A stretch of 64,000 bases of DNA from HK1 sp965204915 (GTDB lineage Bacteria > Pseudomonadota > Gammaproteobacteria > HK1): NCBI GenBank assembly GCA_965204915.1, contig OZ242023.1, positions 4,030,001-4,094,000 of the forward strand. The letters run 5' to 3'. Made by a program: the position numbers and the translations under genes. Shown here piece after piece: positions 26,716-34,357 of the stretch (positions are counted from its first letter, which is position 1; every line of letters begins with the position of its first letter). The notes beneath the pieces are model-generated. The model worked only from the letters and a program-made list of their open reading frames with translations. It did not search any database and had not been told where the DNA came from.

Positions 26716-28875
26716 GTGAGCATCGAGCGGGATTTCGACATCTCCCTGATCGCGGAGATGGCGCTCCGGGAGAAGCAGATCCAGCAGATCTACCGCCCGA
26801 TCATCGGCGTCCACAAGTGGTTCGCCCGCCGTCCCGGGACCCTGTTTCGCGGCTTGATCCTCTCCGAATTCGGAGAAGGCCGCCTGGAAGACGCATTTTT
26901 CCGATCGAACGATCTCTCGGGGATCCGGATCGCCGATCCGTTCATGGGCGGCGGGACGCCGCTGATCGAGGCGAATCGCGTTGGATGCGACGTACAGGGC
27001 TTCGACGTCAATCCGATGTCGGCCTGGATCGTCCGTGAAGAAATCGAATCCCTCGACACGGCGGCCTACGAGCGGGCCGCCCGTGCCCTCGTCGCCCGTT
27101 TGCACGATGATGTCGGCCGGTACTACCGCACGTCCTGCCCGCTCTACGGCGATGGTGACGTGCCGGTCAAATCCTTCCTGTGGGTGAAGGTGTTCGACTG
27201 CGGCGCCTGTGGGAAGCCCTTCGATCTCTACCCGGGCTACCTTCTCGCCGAGAACCGGCGGCACCCGAAGAACGTCCTCGTCTGTCCCGGTTGCGGAGAC
27301 CTCAACGAGGTCGAGGATCGCAAGAGCCCTGGAGACTGCACCGGATGCGGGGCCGCGCTTCGCCAAGCCGGACCCGCACGCCGGGGGCGGGGTAGCTGCC
27401 CGCATTGCGGATATTCGAACGTCTATCCCGGAGAAGCCCGACACCCCCTGGAGCACCGCCTGTTCGCCATCGAATACCACAATCCGGGACGGAGGGCTGA
27501 ACACAAAGGCCGTTTCTTCAAGAAACCCGACGCGGAAGACCTCGCACGGGTGGCCGCCGCGGCCGAGCGATGGCAACGGATCAGCCCCCGCCATCTACCG
27601 GAGGAAGTCATTCCGCCGGGGGATGAGACGGGACGGCTGCATCGGTGGGGGTATGCCCGCTACCGGGACATGTTCAATCCGCGCCAGCTTCTCGGCCTGG
27701 AGTCGAGCTGCCGGTTGATTGCCGAAGTCGAAGACGGGCGCATACGCCGTGCACTCGCGACCAACCTCTCCGATCTGTTGCGCTACCAGAACATGTTGTG
27801 CCGCTACGATACGACGGCGCTCAAGTCACTGGACATCTTCTCCGTGCACGGCTTTCCGGTCGGGCTGGTCCAGTGCGAGTCCAACCTCCTCGGTATCGCC
27901 AACGGCGCGGGAGCCAACGTCGGATCGGGCGGCTGGTCCAACATCATCGACAAGTACGTCAAGGCGAAGCGCTATTGCGAGGCGCCGTTCGAAGTCCGGC
28001 GCCACGGCTCGCGCAACGTCCGGGTTCCGGTCGAAGGCGAATGGATCGGCGAGAAGCTGAACGGCACTCGCCGCGCGGTCTCCATACGCTGCGCGAGCGC
28101 GACCGGGAGCAGGCTCTCCCCGCGAAGCCTGGATGCCGTGTTCACGGACCCGCCCTATTTCGGCAACGTTCAGTACGGCGAGCTGATGGACTTCTGCTAT
28201 GTCTGGCTACGTCGCCTGGTCGGCAGCGACACGGAAGGATTCGACCGCGCATCCACGCGCTCGCGAGACGAGCTGACCGGCAACGTCACCCAGGCTCGTG
28301 GCCTGGAGCACTTCACCGAAGGGCTTTCATCGGTCTGGTCGCGCATGGCGAAGGCCCTGAAGCCGGGGGCGCCCCTGGTGTTCACATACCATCACAACAA
28401 GCTGGAAGCCTATTGCGCGATCGGTGTGGCGCTCCTGGATTCCGGGCTGGTCTGTTCGGCGTCCCTTCCCTGTCCCGCCGAAATGAGCGGATCGATCCAC
28501 ATCCACGGCACGGCGTCGTCGATCATCGACACCGTGTTCGTATGCCGGTCGTCGGGCCGGACCCCCGGGCGATGGCTGTTCGACACACCGGAACGGCTTG
28601 TCGAGATCGCAGGCGGGGACCGTGCGCATCTGGCGGCAGCCGGAAGAACGCCCACGCATGGCGATACAAGGTGCATCGTCTTCGGTCACCTGACACGAAT
28701 GGCGGTCTGGAAGCTCCGCCGCCATTGGAACCGCGCATTGCCCGTTTCCGGGAAAATCGCGGCCTTCGCGGAGGCAGCTTCCACCTGCGGAGATCCCGAG
28801 CAGCTCGCGCGGTGTGCGATGGCCGCCGAACCGACATCGCCGGACGCGGCTTCGGTGTGCGCCGCGAGGACATGA
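26716..28875 (+). CDS. DUF1156-type adenine-specific DNA methyltransferase with zinc ribbons
   Basis: This 719-aa protein starts at GTG 26716, preceded by GGGGAGGAGAAACG. The N-terminus has MALREKQIQQIYRPIIGVHKWFARRP, like DUF1156 proteins. SAM-binding motif I is ADPFMGGGTPL (~residues 72–82) and catalytic motif IV is FTDPPYFGNVQY (~474–485), as in N6-adenine or N4-cytosine methylases. Between them lie several CxxC pairs (CGACGKPF, CPGCGDLN, CTGCGAAL, CPHCGYSN; ~160–230), an inserted zinc-ribbon region probably serving target recognition. It overlaps a 33-codon ORF by ATGA. As the methylase of the island it likely protects host DNA while the helicase and ATPases act on unmodified DNA (inference). 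Confidence 0.85.
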   Translation: MSIERDFDISLIAEMALREKQIQQIYRPIIGVHKWFARRPGTLFRGLILSEFGEGRLEDAFFRSNDLSGIRIADPFMGGGTPLIEANRVGCDVQGFDVNPMSAWIVREEIESLDTAAYERAARALVARLHDDVGRYYRTSCPLYGDGDVPVKSFLWVKVFDCGACGKPFDLYPGYLLAENRRHPKNVLVCPGCGDLNEVEDRKSPGDCTGCGAALRQAGPARRGRGSCPHCGYSNVYPGEARHPLEHRLFAIEYHNPGRRAEHKGRFFKKPDAEDLARVAAAAERWQRISPRHLPEEVIPPGDETGRLHRWGYARYRDMFNPRQLLGLESSCRLIAEVEDGRIRRALATNLSDLLRYQNMLCRYDTTALKSLDIFSVHGFPVGLVQCESNLLGIANGAGANVGSGGWSNIIDKYVKAKRYCEAPFEVRRHGSRNVRVPVEGEWIGEKLNGTRRAVSIRCASATGSRLSPRSLDAVFTDPPYFGNVQYGELMDFCYVWLRRLVGSDTEGFDRASTRSRDELTGNVTQARGLEHFTEGLSSVWSRMAKALKPGAPLVFTYHHNKLEAYCAIGVALLDSGLVCSASLPCPAEMSGSIHIHGTASSIIDTVFVCRSSGRTPGRWLFDTPERLVEIAGGDRAHLAAAGRTPTHGDTRCIVFGHLTRMAVWKLRRHWNRALPVSGKIAAFAEAASTCGDPEQLARCAMAAEPTSPDAASVCAART

Positions 28876-28973
28876 AGAAGCTGCTTCTTGCGATCCGGGG
28901 CAAGGTCTTCACCCTGCAAAACATGGAACAGCTCGTGGAGAACACCCGGCTCGCGGAGTTCCGCTCGCGGTAG
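28872..28973 (+). pseudogene. 33-codon ORF coupled to the methylase; probable stub of a lost gene
   Basis: ATG 28872 overlaps the methylase stop (ATGA). It reads MKKLLLAIRGKVFTLQNMEQ, then LVENTRLAEFRSR, and stops at TAG 28971. The perfect coupling suggests the start of the next gene of the operon, here cut short at the right border of the island. A genuine tiny protein cannot be excluded. Family not recognised. Confidence 0.45.
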
Positions 28974-29018
28974 GTTGGCCGGATGGTGGACGATGTGCCG
29001 CACCCAGGACGCGCCGGA

Positions 29019-29180
29019 TCAGGCGTCGTACCGGTCGTCGTCTCCCTTGGTGAAGATCTGCGTCTTGATGTCCTCGTCGAACTGGTTGTGCTGGTAGGCC
29101 CAGAAAATGGCCAGGACGATGGCGACCAGCATCACGAGTCCGGTCGCGGCCCAGATGTAGGGAATGAGTACCTCGCCCAT
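29019..29180 (-). CDS. Small single-pass membrane protein, CcoS-like
   Basis: This 53-aa protein starts at ATG 29180 with GGGAGGACAATCC before it. One transmembrane helix (residues ~5–28, YIWAATGLVMLVAIVLAIFW) is followed by AYQHNQFDEDI and an acidic end (GDDDRYDA). This resembles CcoS, the cbb3 oxidase assembly protein (usually FFWAV.SGQ.DDL… after one helix), but no cytochrome oxidase genes are near. Before the island and IS1182 copies arrived, its upstream neighbour on this strand would have been the acyl-CoA ligase region at 32.8 kb. Another kind of small transporter or oxidase accessory protein is possible. Confidence 0.5.
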   Translation of the reverse strand: MGEVLIPYIWAATGLVMLVAIVLAIFWAYQHNQFDEDIKTQIFTKGDDDRYDA

Positions 29181-29310
29181 GGATTGTCCTCCCGAATCGT
29201 CAACGGCCGTCCTGCGCTGTAGGTCTCCTCTCAAACCCCCGTCACCAGACCAGGCGGACGGAGCCCCGAACCGTCAGTGATCGTCCTGCGCCAGCGCCTC
29301 CGGCGGCCTA

Positions 29311-30889
29311 GGAGCCTGCGCCGTAGAAACGATGCGACAATAGGCAGACTGAGCCGAAGGAGAGAGCCGGATGGCGACGACATTCCGCCCCTACGAGCCG
29401 GACCAGATGCTGCTGCTGGCGCCGGATGTACGCGAGTGGCTGCCCGAAGGGCACTTTGCGCATCACGTCAGCGACCTGGTCGACGGACTGGACTTGACGG
29501 CGTTCTACGCACCGTATGAAGGCGATGGCCGGCGCAACGCGCCGTATGAGCCTCGGATGATGGTCAAGGTGCTGCTGTATGGGTATGCGACGGGGGTGTT
29601 CTCGTCGCGGGCGATGGCGAGGAAGCTGGAGGAGGATGTGGCGTTTCGGGTGTTGGGGGCGGGGAACTTTCCGAGCCACCGCACGTTGTGCGAGTTTCGC
29701 CGCCGGCACTTGGAGGACTTCAAGGGGCTGTTCGTGGGGGTGGTGCGGGTGGCGCGCGAGATGGGATTGGCGCGTTTCGGGAAGGTGTCGATAGACGGGA
29801 CGAAGGTGCGTGCGAATGCGAGCAAGCGCAAGGCGATGAGCTACGGTCGGATGGGCGAGAAGGAGCGGGAGTTGGAGGCGGAGGTCGAGGCACTGTTGAA
29901 CCGGGCTCGCGAGACCGATGCGGAGGAGGATGCGCGTTTTGGGGAGTCGTTGCGAGGCGATGAGCTGCCGGAGGAGCTGCGCCGTCGCGAGGACCGGTTG
30001 GCGGCGATTCGAGCGGCGAAGGGGCGTTTGGAGGCGGCGCAGCGCGAGGCGGACGATGCGCGCGGGCGCCGGCCCGGATGGGAGCGCAATCCCAAGGGTG
30101 GGCAGCCGTACAAGCGCGCCTACGGGGAGCCTGATGAGAAGGCGCAGAGCCACTTCACCGACCCTGACAGCGCCATCATGAAGACCAGCGCGGAGGGGTT
30201 CCAGCAGTGCTACAACGCGCAGGTGGCGGTGGACGGTGAGCGGCAGTTGATAGTGGCGACGGAGCTGACCTCGAACGCGAGCGACCAGGGGGCGATGATG
30301 GGGCCTGCTCGATGAGGTCAAGGACCGGTTCGACGCGCAGCCCGAGACGGTGCTTGCCGATGCCGGGTACTGCAACGAGCGGGACTTGTCGGAGCTGGAG
30401 GCGCGGGGTATCGACGGGTACGTGGCGCCGGGACGCGAGGGCAAGCGGGTGGCGGACAAGGACGCGAAGAGGCACCCGGCGACGCACCGGATGGTCGAGA
30501 AGCTGGCCACGCCCACGGGCCGGGAACGGTATGCGCAGCGCAAATGGCTGTCCGAGGCGCCCAATGGCTGGATCAAGGAGGTTCTTGGATTCCGGCGGTT
30601 CAGCGTGCGGGGTCTGGCCAAGGCGCGGGGGGAATGGGACTTGGTGTGCCTGGCGCTGAACCTCAAGCGGTTGCAACCGCTTCTGGCGGTGTGAGGGCGC
30701 CTGCTCGCCAGTGGGATACGGTCGGAATCTCCCTATCGGGGGTCTTGCCGGACGTCTGGGACCCTCGCGCGTGCCCTGCCTGCCATTGCGCCTTTGCGGT
30801 GTCCCGGCCCTCGTGTCCATCCCCGCATCGAATTCCGGACCGTCCATCCGTTCTCATAGCTTGAACTACCTTTCTACGGCGCAGGCTCC
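29311..30889 (+). mobile_element. IS1182-family insertion sequence, copy B (inactive)
   Basis: 1,579 bp with ends GGAGCCTGCGCCGTAGAAA and TTTCTACGGCGCAGGCTCC. It is followed by only TA (30890–30891) and then copy C in the same orientation, so the junction forms a long perfect palindrome (about 40 bp). The left flank ends ccTA. Its transposase is frameshifted by one extra C. Confidence 0.92.
29371..30694 (+). pseudogene. IS1182-family transposase, frameshifted
   Basis: Identical in layout to the intact gene of copy C, but gggCctgctc near 30303 carries one additional C relative to copy C (gggctgctc). The protein stops after 314 residues (…GAMMGPAR) and the remaining C-terminal part continues in another frame to 30694. 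Length 1,324 nt versus 1,323. The lesion differs from that of copy A, so the two copies decayed independently or contain separate sequencing errors. Confidence 0.9.
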
Positions 30890-30891
30890 TA

Positions 30892-32470
30892 GGAGCCTGC
30901 GCCGTAGAAACGATGCGACAATAGGCAGACTGAGCCGAAGGAGAGAGCCGGATGGCGACGACATTCCGCCCCTACGAGCCGGACCAGATGCTGCTGCTGG
31001 CGCCGGATGTGCGCGAGTGGCTGCCCGAAGGGCACTTTGCGCATCACGTCAGCGACTTGGTCGACGGACTGGACTTGACGGCGTTCTACGCGCCGTATGA
31101 AGGCGATGGCCGGCGCAACGCGCCGTATGAGCCTCGGATGATGGTCAAGGTGCTGCTCTATGGGTATGCGACGGGGGTGTTCTCGTCGCGGGCGATGGCG
31201 AGGAAGCTGGAGGAGGACGTGGCGTTTCGGGTGTTGGGGGCGGGGAACTTTCCGAGCCACCGCACGTTGTGCGAGTTTCGCCGCCGGCACTTGGAGGACT
31301 TCAAGGGGCTGTTCGTGGGGGTGGTGCGAGTGGCGCGCGAGATGGGATTGGCGCGTTTCGGGAAGGTGTCGATAGACGGGACGAAGGTGCGTGCGAATGC
31401 GAGCAAGCGCAAGGCGATGAGCTATGGTCGGATGCGCGAGAAGGAGCGGGCATTGGAGGCGGAGGTCGAGGCGTTGCTGAGCCGGGCTCGCGACACCGAT
31501 GCGCAGGAGGACGCGCGCTTTGGGGAGTCGCTACGAGGCGATGAGCTGCCCGAGGAGTTGCGCCGTCGAGAGGACCGGTTGGCGGCGATTCGAGCGGCGA
31601 AGGGGCGTTTGGAGGCGGCGCAGCGCGAGGCGGACGATGCGCGCGGGCGCCGGCCCGGATGGGAGCGCAACCCCAAGGGTGGGCAGCCGTACAAGCGCGC
31701 CTACGGGGAGCCTGATGAGAAGGCGCAGAGCAACTTCACCGACCCTGACAGCGCCATCATGAAGACCAGCGCGGAGGGGTTCCAGCAATGCTACAACGCG
31801 CAGGTGGCGGTGGACGGTGAGCAGCAGTTGATAGTGGCGACGGAGCTGACCTCGAACGCGAGCGACCAGGGGGCGATGATGGGGCTGCTCGATGAGGTCA
31901 AGGACCGGTTCGACGCGCAGCCCGAGACGGTGCTTGCCGATGCCGGGTACTGCAACGAGCGGGACTTGTCGGAGCTGGAGGCGCGGGGTATCGACGGGTA
32001 CGTGGCGCCGGGGCGCGAGGGCAAGCGGGTAGCGGACAAGGACGCGAAGAGGCACCCGGCGACGCACCGGATGGTCGAGAAGCTGGCCACGCCCACGGGC
32101 CGGGAACGGTATGCGCAGCGCAAATGGCTGTCCGAAGCGCCCAATGGTTGGATCAAAGAGGTCCTGGGATTCCGGCGGTTCAGCGTACGAGGCTTGGCCA
32201 AGACGCGGGGGGAATGGGACTTGGTGTGCCTGGCATTGAACCTCAAGCGGTTGCAACCGCTTCTGGCGGTGTGAGGGCGTCTGCTCGCCAGTGGGACAGG
32301 GCCAAAATCATCCCTATCGGGGGGCTCGCCGGACTTTGTGGACCCTCTCGCGTGCCCTGCCTGCCATTGCGTCCTTGCGGTGTCCCGGCCCTCGTGTCCA
32401 TCCCCGCATCGAATTCCGGACCGTCCATCCGTTCTCGTAGCTTGAACTACCTTTCTACGGCGCAGACTCC
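30892..32470 (+). mobile_element. IS1182-family insertion sequence, copy C (apparently intact)
   Basis: 1,579 bp. The left end is GGAGCCTGCGCCGTAGAAA (30892). The right end is TTTCTACGGCGCAGACTCC (to 32470), with one base changed compared with copy B. Followed by TAgctcg. Removing copies B and C rejoins the flanks as ggc-CTAG-ctcg, again a CTAG target. It carries the only uninterrupted transposase of the three copies. Confidence 0.93.
30952..32274 (+). CDS. IS1182-family transposase (intact)
   Basis: This 440-aa transposase opens with MATTFRPYEPDQMLLLAPDV, and PEGHFAHHVSDLVD is typical of the DUF772 N-terminal domain. Catalytic Asp candidates lie in VSIDGTKVRANASKRK (~residue 139) and VLADAGYCNERDLSEL (~residue 329). 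A Glu-rich coiled region at ~165–235 (EKERALEAEVEALL, EELRRREDRLAAIRAAKG) separates them. A GAAGGAGAGAGCCGG ribosome site precedes the ATG. It could mobilise copies A and B in trans. Confidence 0.92.
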   Translation: MATTFRPYEPDQMLLLAPDVREWLPEGHFAHHVSDLVDGLDLTAFYAPYEGDGRRNAPYEPRMMVKVLLYGYATGVFSSRAMARKLEEDVAFRVLGAGNFPSHRTLCEFRRRHLEDFKGLFVGVVRVAREMGLARFGKVSIDGTKVRANASKRKAMSYGRMREKERALEAEVEALLSRARDTDAQEDARFGESLRGDELPEELRRREDRLAAIRAAKGRLEAAQREADDARGRRPGWERNPKGGQPYKRAYGEPDEKAQSNFTDPDSAIMKTSAEGFQQCYNAQVAVDGEQQLIVATELTSNASDQGAMMGLLDEVKDRFDAQPETVLADAGYCNERDLSELEARGIDGYVAPGREGKRVADKDAKRHPATHRMVEKLATPTGRERYAQRKWLSEAPNGWIKEVLGFRRFSVRGLAKTRGEWDLVCLALNLKRLQPLLAV

Positions 32471-32537
32471 TAGCTCGCGAACCTCGCGCTCCAACGCCTT
32501 CAGCCGCTCGCGTTCATCGCTACGCAGCCCCGCACGG
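32471..32537 (-). pseudogene. IS3-family OrfA fragment interrupted by IS1182
   Basis: The minus strand reads LRSDERERLKALEREVREL, the leucine-zipper region of IS3-family OrfA proteins (usually ERxRLKxLERENRELRRANEIL). IS1182 copies B and C are inserted right after it. Across them, at 29310 downward, the reading continues only as a few Arg-rich codons and a stop. Only ~22 codons are recognisable. This shows nested insertions at an old mobile-element scar. Confidence 0.5.
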
Positions 32538-32555
32538 ACCCCGCGGTCGCACGTC

Positions 32556-32575
32556 ATTCCCGCGGAAGCGGGAAT
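32556..32575. repeat. REP-like palindrome
   Basis: ATTCCCGC-ggaa-GCGGGAAT: 8-bp perfect arms with a 4-nt loop, within GTCATTCCCGCGGAAGCGGG. This is the common proteobacterial extragenic palindrome type. A similar, slightly degenerate copy lies at 50627–50646. Confidence 0.65.
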
Positions 32576-32597
32576 CGGCCTGTCCCGCGAGATCGAC

Positions 32598-32631
32598 GGA
32601 AGCCGCGGCCCGTCACCGGGCCGCGGCTTCC
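32598..32631 (-). terminator. Strong hairpin downstream of the acyl-CoA ligase gene
   Basis: 15-bp perfect stem GGAAGCCGCGGCCCG / CGGGCCGCGGCTTCC with a TCAC loop. It lies ~200 bp beyond the ligase stop on the minus strand and probably ends the dxs-to-ligase gene series. No T-run follows on the minus strand. Confidence 0.55.
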
Positions 32632-32670
32632 CATTTCCACCGTTGCCGGCGGTAGCTCCGACTCCGGCGG

Positions 32671-32763
32671 CTACTTGTGCCGCTCCTCCGCCTTCTTCTC
32701 CGCGCTCCAGGAAACGAGGAGCGGGACGATGCAGAGGATCACCGAGACCCAGAACCAGAGCAG
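32671..32763 (-). other. Possible remnant of a tiny membrane protein
   Basis: An open frame reads LLWFWVSVILCIVPLLVSW, then SAEKKAEERHK and a stop at 32671. That is one convincing hydrophobic helix with a charged tail, but no acceptable start codon exists in frame; a TGA lies upstream at about 32815. It could be a small accessory membrane protein broken by a frameshift, or an unusual CTG start. Recorded because the C-terminal part is clearly protein-like. Confidence 0.25.
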
Positions 32764-32827
32764 GGTCCCGCCACCGCCGGCGACCCCGCACCGCCCCTTG
32801 CAGACCCATCCGGCCCATCAGCCGACC

Positions 32828-34351
32828 CTACTCCGCCTCGTACTCCCCCGCGATCAGCAATCGTCGCAGGATCTTCCCCACCGGCGACTTCGGGATCGAG
32901 CGCACGAACACGTACGCGCGGGGGCGCTTGAAGGCGGCGAGCGCGGACGCCTTGCAGAAGGCGTCGAGGTCGCCCTCTCCCACCGGCCCGCGGCGCGTGA
33001 CGAAGGCGGTGACCTTCTGTCCGAGCCGCTCGTCGGGGAGACCCGCCACCGCGACCTCGGCGACGGCGGGATGGAGCGAGAGCACGCTCTCGATCTCGAC
33101 CGGCATGACGTTCTCGCCCCCGGAGATCATCATGTCGTCGACCCTCCCGGTGACGAAGAGGTCGCCGTCGCCGTCGAAGCAGCCGACGTCGCCGGTGAAG
33201 TACCAGCCCGCGCGCAACGCCTTCGCGTCCGCGTCGGGGCGGCGCCAGTATCCGGAGAACGATTCGTCGGATTCGAGCGAGGCGACGATCTCGCCCTCCT
33301 CGTTCGCGGGCATGGTGTCCTCCGGGTCGCCGGCGCCGATGCGGACCACCCGGATGCGCTGGTTGATGCCCGCCTTCCCGGCCGAGCCGGGCTTGGCGGG
33401 CGCGTCCGGACAGACCGTGAAGGTGTAGATCTCGGACGATCCGTAGTGGTTGACGAAGAGCTCGGGGCGGAACGCCGCGGCGAGCCGCCGCAGCAGGCCG
33501 TCGGTCATCGGCGCACCCGCGAATCCGAGCTTGCGCACGCTGGATACGTCCGCCGCCTCGAAGCCGGGGTCGGCGAGCAGGTCGTGGTACAGGGTCGGCA
33601 CGAGGAAGAGGTTGGTGATCCGGTGGCGCGCGATCAGGTCGAGGGCGCCCGCGGCGTCGAAGCGCGGCTGGCACACGTACGCGCCCGAGACCAGCGCCGT
33701 CGAGAGCAGGGAGCGCACCCCCATGGTGTGGTAGAGCGGCATCACCCCGAGGGTGCGCTCGCCGTAGCCGTAACGGTTCTGCGCGACGTGGGCGAGGGCG
33801 CCAGCGCGCTCCGCGGCATGGGTTCTCGGCACCCCCTTCGGGCGGCCGGTGGTGCCGGAGGTGTAGAGCATCACCGAGACGTCGTCCGGCCCGGCCCGCG
33901 GGTGCGCGTCCGCGGGAGCGCCGCCGGAGAGGTCGTCGAAGGTGAGGGTGCCGCCGCCCGCGCCGCCTGTCGCGATCCGGGGGACGGCGCGGGCGTGCGG
34001 CGCGTCCGCGACGGCGGCGGCCGACACCGGCTCGAAGCAGACCGCCCGCGCGCCGGCGTCTTCGAGTACGTAGTCGAGCTCGGCGGGCCTTGCGCGCCAG
34101 TTCACCGGCGTGACCGCCACCCCCGCGAGTTGGCAGGCCCAGTGCAGGGTCGCGGCCTCCGGACGGTTTTGAAGGATGGTGACGAGATGGTCGCCGCGGC
34201 GCAGCCCGATCGCATCCAGCCCCGCCACCACGCGCAGTACGCGATCCAGCCAACCGGCGTAGGTGAGCGGGGAGTCACCGTCGATGATCGCGGGGGCGGA
34301 CGGCTCGCGTTCCACGACGTAGAGGAAGGTGCGGCCGAGGTCGAGCATCAT
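32828..34351 (-). CDS. AMP-binding acyl/aryl-CoA ligase
   Basis: This 507-aa adenylate-forming enzyme activates a carboxylate with ATP and CoA. The P-loop-like AMP motif VMLYTSGTTGRPKGVPRTH is at ~residues 160–178. A VNHYGSSEIYTFTV motif A5 is near 295. The C-terminal hinge GWYFTGDVGCFDGDGDLFV, with GRVDDMMISGGENVMPVEIE (~393–412), and the catalytic Lys in KSPVGKILRR near the end are all present. It is most like benzoate/4-chlorobenzoate-CoA ligases, but the substrate is not certain. The start is ATG 34351 (or the next codon). It lies 6 bp downstream of purD on the same strand. Confidence 0.88.
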   Translation of the reverse strand: MMLDLGRTFLYVVEREPSAPAIIDGDSPLTYAGWLDRVLRVVAGLDAIGLRRGDHLVTILQNRPEAATLHWACQLAGVAVTPVNWRARPAELDYVLEDAGARAVCFEPVSAAAVADAPHARAVPRIATGGAGGGTLTFDDLSGGAPADAHPRAGPDDVSVMLYTSGTTGRPKGVPRTHAAERAGALAHVAQNRYGYGERTLGVMPLYHTMGVRSLLSTALVSGAYVCQPRFDAAGALDLIARHRITNLFLVPTLYHDLLADPGFEAADVSSVRKLGFAGAPMTDGLLRRLAAAFRPELFVNHYGSSEIYTFTVCPDAPAKPGSAGKAGINQRIRVVRIGAGDPEDTMPANEEGEIVASLESDESFSGYWRRPDADAKALRAGWYFTGDVGCFDGDGDLFVTGRVDDMMISGGENVMPVEIESVLSLHPAVAEVAVAGLPDERLGQKVTAFVTRRGPVGEGDLDAFCKASALAAFKRPRAYVFVRSIPKSPVGKILRRLLIAGEYEAE

Positions 34352-34357
34352 CCGTCC

